A stretch of 10,349 bases of DNA from Elusimicrobiota bacterium (GTDB taxonomy: Bacteria; Elusimicrobiota; Elusimicrobia; 2-02-FULL-39-32), in assembly GCA_016193115.1 (NCBI GenBank), contig JACPSV010000085.1, forward strand, positions 1,401 through 11,749, written 5' to 3'. Position numbers and translations under genes: made by a program. The notes below the pieces were generated by a model that was not told where the DNA came from, did not search any database, and saw only the letters and a list, made by a program, of their open reading frames with translations. Of the stretch, positions 6,961 to 10,349 are shown piece by piece. Positions within the stretch are counted from its first letter, which is position 1; each line of letters begins with the position of its first letter.

Positions 6961-7241
6961 TTGAGGTGCCATTAGTCGGTACGACGATTCCGCATGAGAT
7001 CATTGGCGAGTTTGGAGCGGGAAGAATTTTTATGAAACCGGCGGCTCCCGGAACCGGAGTTGTGGCAGGGGGCGCCGTGCGCGCCGTGTTGGAAGCGGTA
7101 GGCGTGAAAGACATTTTAACGAAGTCTCTGGGCTCTTCCAACGCGTTCAATCTGGTCTATGCGACGATGCAGGCCCTGGGCAGCCTACGCTCTAAAGAGA
7201 GCGTCGCTAAACTAAGAAACAAAGAGTTGGCGGAGGTCTGA
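6858..7241 (+). CDS. rpsE: 30S ribosomal protein S5, N-terminally truncated
   Basis: S5 sits at the mRNA entrance of the 30S subunit and affects decoding accuracy. The frame starts inside the first domain at [19 protein letters not shown]. It continues with [22 protein letters not shown], the [26 protein letters not shown] signature and a normal C-terminus. Missing are about 35 N-terminal residues of the double-stranded-RNA-binding-like domain. These include the LxERVxxVNRVxKVxKGGRR-type segment, where spectinomycin-resistance changes map in other bacteria. The GTG at 6858 is only the first possible start: it has no ribosome site and is an internal Val in the family. The visible 127 residues compare with about 165 normally. 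The TGA stop is 3 nt before rplO. rpmD (L30), often found next, is absent. Confidence 0.88.
   Translation: MVGDGAKHVGVSLGKAREVQAAIAKASARARKDLIEVPLVGTTIPHEIIGEFGAGRIFMKPAAPGTGVVAGGAVRAVLEAVGVKDILTKSLGSSNAFNLVYATMQALGSLRSKESVAKLRNKELAEV
7232..7237 (+). promoter_or_regulatory. Shine-Dalgarno site of rplO
   Basis: GGAGGT in the last codons of rpsE lies 7 nt before the ATG at 7245. It is a near-perfect ribosome site that fixes the rplO start and shows there is no room for rpmD between rpsE and rplO. Confidence 0.65.
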
Positions 7242-7244
7242 CCC

Positions 7245-7712
7245 ATGTCTCTTGCGTTGGATTTGTCTCATTTGTCCCCTGCTCCCGGATCTCATCACCG
7301 CAGAAAAGTTGTCGGGCGCGGGGTCGGTTCCGGGCATGGACGCCATGCAACCCGCGGGATGAAAGGTCAGCGTTCCCGCCGGGGAGACAGCAAGATGATC
7401 GGGTTTGAAGGAGGGCAGATGCCTCTTCTACGCCGCATCCCGAAAAGGGGCTTTTCCGTTCCTTTTCCAAAATATTTTTCGGTGGTCAATCTGGATCTGT
7501 TGGACCAGAGTTTTCAGCCCAAATCTGAGGTCACACCCCAAATCCTAATTGAGAAAGGGATTCTTAAACGGAGTCTCCCTCTTAAAATTTTAGGGAAAGG
7601 AAAATTGGAGAAACCTCTCCAAGTTTCTGCCCAGGTTTTTTCGCAATCTGCTAGAGAAAAGATCGTTGCAGCCGGAGGAACTGTCACAGTCCTTTCAGGC
7701 AGTGAACGTTAA
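7245..7712 (+). CDS. rplO: 50S ribosomal protein L15
   Basis: L15 is a late-assembly 23S rRNA binder with a long glycine/arginine-rich extension reaching into the subunit core. The 155-residue product (family about 145-150) begins with [20 protein letters not shown]. The Gly-rich [22 protein letters not shown] and [17 protein letters not shown], both diagnostic, come next. The globular part follows, ending with [15 protein letters not shown]. Its last 11 nt overlap the chosen start of psd. In most bacteria the next gene is secY, which is not present here. Confidence 0.96.
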   Translation: MSLALDLSHLSPAPGSHHRRKVVGRGVGSGHGRHATRGMKGQRSRRGDSKMIGFEGGQMPLLRRIPKRGFSVPFPKYFSVVNLDLLDQSFQPKSEVTPQILIEKGILKRSLPLKILGKGKLEKPLQVSAQVFSQSAREKIVAAGGTVTVLSGSER

Positions 7713-8358
7713 TCCTAAGACTTTACCTCTCTCCCGGGAAGGACTCCCCTTCGTAGTTGGTTTTTTTCTCAGCGGGTCCATTCTTCTCTTCATTCCTTAT
7801 TCTCTAGCGCGTTTTCTAGGCGCGCTTTTCCTGATTTTAGGTTTTTTTTGCGTTTTTTTCTTCCGTGATCCGGAGAGAGAAATTTCTTCCGATCCATCGG
7901 TGGTTCTGTCTCCAGGAGACGGAAAAATTTTGGAGGTGACGGAAGAACCTTCGCCCTACTGGAACGGATCCGCAAAAGTCGTCAAGATTTTTCTCTCCAT
8001 ATTCGACGTCCATGTCCAACGTTCACCCCTGGCAGGCGACGTGCTTGCGATTGACTACCACAAAGGAAAATTTCTGGACGCGCGCCATCCCAAGGCCTCT
8101 TCGGAGAATGAGAGTAACAGCGTTCTGATCCAAAACGGGAATCTCCAGATCGCCGTGAAACAGATCGCGGGTCTGATAGCCCGGCGGATCGTCTGTTGGG
8201 TTCGAAAAGGAGAGAGCGTGACGGCCGGCCAAAGGATCGGTCTCATACGGTTCGGTTCCCAAGTGGATTTATTTCTGCCAAAAAATGTAGAATTGTGTGT
8301 ATCCCCGGGCGAAAAAGTCGTGGGAGGAGTGAGCGTCGTAGCCATTCTGAAACCATGA
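7702..8358 (+). CDS. psd: Phosphatidylserine decarboxylase, short (archaetidylserine-like) type
   Basis: The enzyme decarboxylates phosphatidylserine to phosphatidylethanolamine using a pyruvoyl group made by self-cleavage. The 218-residue product has two adjacent hydrophobic segments (about residues 15-50) anchoring it to the membrane, then FFRDPERE. Next comes [10 protein letters not shown] with the probable catalytic Asp73, then [11 protein letters not shown] with His104. The cleavage site is in [12 protein letters not shown], where Ser186 would become the pyruvoyl group. That gives a beta chain of 185 residues and an alpha chain of about 33. The start is not certain. GTG at 7702 overlaps rplO by 11 nt and gives a normal length. 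TTG at 7666 would overlap rplO by 47 nt, and the GGAGGA at 7674-7679 is poorly placed for either. No methionine codon exists in the N-terminus. pssA follows in an ATGA overlap. Confidence 0.92.
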   Translation: MNVNPKTLPLSREGLPFVVGFFLSGSILLFIPYSLARFLGALFLILGFFCVFFFRDPEREISSDPSVVLSPGDGKILEVTEEPSPYWNGSAKVVKIFLSIFDVHVQRSPLAGDVLAIDYHKGKFLDARHPKASSENESNSVLIQNGNLQIAVKQIAGLIARRIVCWVRKGESVTAGQRIGLIRFGSQVDLFLPKNVELCVSPGEKVVGGVSVVAILKP

Positions 8359-9182
8359 AAAGCGGTGTCTATTTGATTCCCAGTACCCTGACGGCCATCA
8401 ACATGGCGTTGGGTTTTTATTCGATCGTCGCTTCCATCCGCGAACAGTGGAACGTGGCTGCATGGGCGATTTTAGCCGCTATTTTGATGGACGTTTTTGA
8501 CGGGCGCGTGGCGCGTTGGACTAAAAGCACCTCTAAGTTTGGCATCGAGTTTGATTCTCTGTCCGATTGGATATCTTTTGGCATTGCGCCTGCCATTCTC
8601 ATGTACATGCTGGTTTTGCGGGACCGGGGCCGCATTGGTTTTGCGATCGCTCTGCTTTACATTATCTGCGGGGCGTTGAGGTTAGCGCGGTTCAACCTAA
8701 AGTCCTTGTTTGAAAAAGACCAGGCTCCCTACTTTGTTGGGTTGCCGATTCCGGCTGCGGGAGGGATTCTGGCCTCTTTTGTAGTCCTCTATGACATTTG
8801 GGCGGAAGGAAAAAAGGCGCGGACAATTCAACTGGTCATGCGGCAGGTGCCCGCGTTTTATCATCTTCTTCCCGGCATCTTATTTGTCCTGAGCATCCTG
8901 ATGGTTTCGGAAGTGCGCTACAGTTCTTTTAAGAAAGGGAGCTTAATTAAGCCGCGCTCTTTGAGGACGTTTCTCACTTCGGTTCTTGTGTGTCTCATGA
9001 TCTATGTCTATCCCCAGAACACGATCTTTATTCTCTTTTGCGCTTACATCTGTTCCGGAATTTTAGAGACTTTTTGGCGCGCGACCCGGTACCATCCCAA
9101 AGAAAAAGAAAAAGAAAAAGATTTGTCCATAGAAACGCCCAGCGGGAACTCCTGGGAAATAAAGAGAAAAGCAAACCAATGA
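8355..9182 (+). CDS. pssA: CDP-diacylglycerol-serine O-phosphatidyltransferase
   Basis: The enzyme makes phosphatidylserine from CDP-diacylglycerol and L-serine, the substrate of the adjacent psd. The 275-residue polytopic membrane protein starts at the ATG overlapping the psd stop (8355-8358) with [20 protein letters not shown]. The CDP-alcohol phosphotransferase motif D-G-x2-A-R-x8-G-x3-D-x3-D is perfect at D49, G50, A53, R54, G63, D67 and D71. A further Asp46 lies just before it. Several hydrophobic helices follow. The conserved [11 protein letters not shown] and [13 protein letters not shown] blocks are typical of serine rather than glycerophosphate transferases. The C-terminus is a soluble Lys/Glu tail with a short repeat. 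The frame is open to 8196, but that part overlaps psd and has no family similarity. leuA begins in the stop codon. Confidence 0.94.
   Translation: MKSGVYLIPSTLTAINMALGFYSIVASIREQWNVAAWAILAAILMDVFDGRVARWTKSTSKFGIEFDSLSDWISFGIAPAILMYMLVLRDRGRIGFAIALLYIICGALRLARFNLKSLFEKDQAPYFVGLPIPAAGGILASFVVLYDIWAEGKKARTIQLVMRQVPAFYHLLPGILFVLSILMVSEVRYSSFKKGSLIKPRSLRTFLTSVLVCLMIYVYPQNTIFILFCAYICSGILETFWRATRYHPKEKEKEKDLSIETPSGNSWEIKRKANQ
9099..9120 (+). repeat. Short GAAAAA tandem repeat in pssA
   Basis: An AAAG/GAAAAA hexanucleotide unit is repeated three times, encoding Lys-Glu repeats in the cytosolic C-terminal tail of PssA. The purine run is a potential slippage tract, but loss or gain of whole units keeps the frame. 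Confidence 0.6.
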
Positions 9183-10349
9183 GAGATAAAGTCACCATTT
9201 TTGATACGACGTTGCGGGACGGGGAACAGTCCCCGGGTTGCAGCATGGACGCCAAAGAAAAGTTGGAAGTCGCCCACCAACTGGCGCGCTTGAAAGTGGA
9301 CGTTCTGGAAGCTGGTTTCCCGATCTCTTCTCCGGGCGATTTTAAGGCGGTCCAAACGATTGCGGAGACTGTGGGTCGCGGCAAGAAGAGCGATCATGTA
9401 CCCCAGATTTGCGGTCTGGCCCGCGCCATTCCCGCCGACATTGATGCCTGCTGGAACGCCGTCAAAGAGGCGAAGTTTCCGCGCATCCACACGTTTCTCG
9501 CCACGTCCGACGTGCACATGAAATTCAAGCTCAAAATGACCCGTGGTCAGGTTCTGGAAAGAGCCGTGGAGATGGTTAAGCACGCTCGCAAATATACGGA
9601 AAACGTGGAGTTTTCACCGGAAGACGCGGTGCGGTCCGACTTCAATTTTCTGGTGCAGGTGGTTACCGCCGTGATTGACGCGGGCGCCTCGACCGTGAAT
9701 GTTCCCGACACGGTGGGATACTCCGCTCCCGTAGAGTTTGGTTTATTGATCAAGAACCTATTTGAAAAAGTTCCCAACATTCGTAAAACCGTTCTTTCCG
9801 TCCATTGTCACAACGATTTGGGGTTGGCCGTGTCCAACTCGTTGGCGGCTGTCTTAAACGGCGCACGGCAAGTCGAGTGTACGATCAACGGGCTGGGAGA
9901 ACGCGCCGGCAACGCCTCTTTGGAAGAGATTGTCATGATCTTAAAAACCAGACCTGACCTGTTTCATGTGGAAACCGGCGTGGAGACAAAGGAAATCTAT
10001 CGTTCCAGTCGTCTGGTCAGTCAGATTACGGGCGTGACGGTTCAGCCGAACAAAGCGATTGTGGGGACGAACGCATTTTCCCATTCTTCCGGAATCCATC
10101 AGGACGGGATGCTTAAACATAGGATGACTTACGAGATCATGGACCCTAAAGACGTGGGCATTGAAGAAAGCGTGCTTCTTCTCACGGCGCGTTCCGGACG
10201 GAACGGGTTGAACAACCGTCTCAAACATCTGGGATTTGATCTCACTGCCAAAGATTTAGATCTCTTGTTTGAGAAGTTTAAAATTTTGGCGGATAAGAAG
10301 AAATATGTCTTTGACGACGATTTGGCGGCTCTACTTTCCGAAGGGCAGA
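9179..10349 (+). CDS. leuA: 2-isopropylmalate synthase (3' partial)
   Basis: LeuA condenses acetyl-CoA with 2-ketoisovalerate to 2-isopropylmalate, the committed and usually leucine-inhibited step of leucine synthesis. The 390 visible residues begin at an ATG overlapping the pssA stop (ATGA), with [21 protein letters not shown]13 and D14 form the start of the active site. [12 protein letters not shown] follows, then [14 protein letters not shown] with metal ligands His209 and His211. [15 protein letters not shown] carries the third ligand, Asn245. The linker region [21 protein letters not shown], typical of LeuA rather than homocitrate synthase, precedes the start of the subdomain leading to the regulatory part. 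The frame is open at the right edge, so the remaining 110-130 residues, including the leucine-binding domain, lie outside. Citramalate synthase is the main alternative but fits less well. Confidence 0.95.
   Translation, partial: MRDKVTIFDTTLRDGEQSPGCSMDAKEKLEVAHQLARLKVDVLEAGFPISSPGDFKAVQTIAETVGRGKKSDHVPQICGLARAIPADIDACWNAVKEAKFPRIHTFLATSDVHMKFKLKMTRGQVLERAVEMVKHARKYTENVEFSPEDAVRSDFNFLVQVVTAVIDAGASTVNVPDTVGYSAPVEFGLLIKNLFEKVPNIRKTVLSVHCHNDLGLAVSNSLAAVLNGARQVECTINGLGERAGNASLEEIVMILKTRPDLFHVETGVETKEIYRSSRLVSQITGVTVQPNKAIVGTNAFSHSSGIHQDGMLKHRMTYEIMDPKDVGIEESVLLLTARSGRNGLNNRLKHLGFDLTAKDLDLLFEKFKILADKKKYVFDDDLAALLSEGQ

Noticed and set aside
8196..8354. Upstream extension of pssA overlapping psd
   Set aside because: The 53 extra codons have no similarity to PssA and are an out-of-frame reading of the psd pyruvoyl region. 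The ATG at 8355 in the ATGA overlap is the natural start.
9044..9583. 179-codon open frame on the minus strand opposite pssA/leuA
   Set aside because: It spans the boundary of two recognised genes, is antisense to the LeuA active site region, and resembles no family. It is a shadow frame.
1..10349. Mobile element, CRISPR array, defence or toxin system
   Set aside because: No inverted or spaced direct repeats, transposase, integrase, tRNA or phage-like genes were seen. All frames with conserved content belong to housekeeping families.

Overview
The window is a compact, single-strand stretch of bacterial chromosome (about half G+C). Every supportable gene is on the + strand, with almost no intergenic DNA. 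Positions 1-7712 carry the S10/spc ribosomal-protein operons in the classical bacterial order: rplD (5' end outside the window), rplW, rplB, rpsS, rplV, rpsC, rplP, rpmC, rpsQ, rplN, rplX, rplE, rpsN, rpsH, rplF, rplR, rpsE, rplO. Positions 7702-10349 carry psd, pssA and leuA (3' end outside the window). psd overlaps the end of rplO, and pssA and leuA each start inside the stop codon of the gene before.

Two things depart from the textbook layout. First, rpmD (L30) is absent between rpsE and rplO. secY, which normally follows rplO, is replaced by two phosphatidylethanolamine genes and the first enzyme of leucine synthesis. psd-pssA-leuA is a known cluster, often behind ilvC, but finding it directly behind the spc ribosomal genes is not the usual arrangement. 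Second, there is a clear lesion between rplR and rpsE. L18 reads normally up to its Asp-Arg-Gly-Gly motif near 6838-6849 and then runs out of frame. S5 begins abruptly at its internal Leu-Val-Val-Val-Gly-Asp motif at 6852. About 21 C-terminal residues of L18 and about 35 N-terminal residues of S5 are missing, which amounts to very roughly 180-200 bp. As both proteins are essential or nearly so, an assembly collapse is the likeliest explanation, but a real deletion cannot be excluded from the sequence alone.

Organism: a bacterium, not an archaeon or organelle, judging by operon order and bacterial-type L2, L16, L29 and S3. The PE pathway (PssA plus short-type Psd) suggests a Gram-negative-type membrane. 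Zinc-ribbon S14 and a four-cysteine L24, the missing rpmD and the rewired spc end suggest a less-studied lineage, perhaps a candidate phylum genome from a metagenome. I cannot name the phylum with confidence.

Functionally, the first 7.7 kb builds parts of both ribosomal subunits. It includes two of the 5S rRNA binders (L5, L18) and exit-tunnel proteins (L4, L22, L23, L24, L29). PssA makes phosphatidylserine from CDP-diacylglycerol and serine, Psd decarboxylates it to phosphatidylethanolamine, and LeuA commits 2-ketoisovalerate to leucine. No terminator or convincing promoter is visible between rplO and psd, so read-through from the ribosomal operon is plausible. No tRNA, rRNA, CRISPR array, insertion sequence or phage gene was seen. 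The window is mostly housekeeping, and its main point of interest is the rplR/rpsE junction and the operon rewiring, not a new defence or mobile system.
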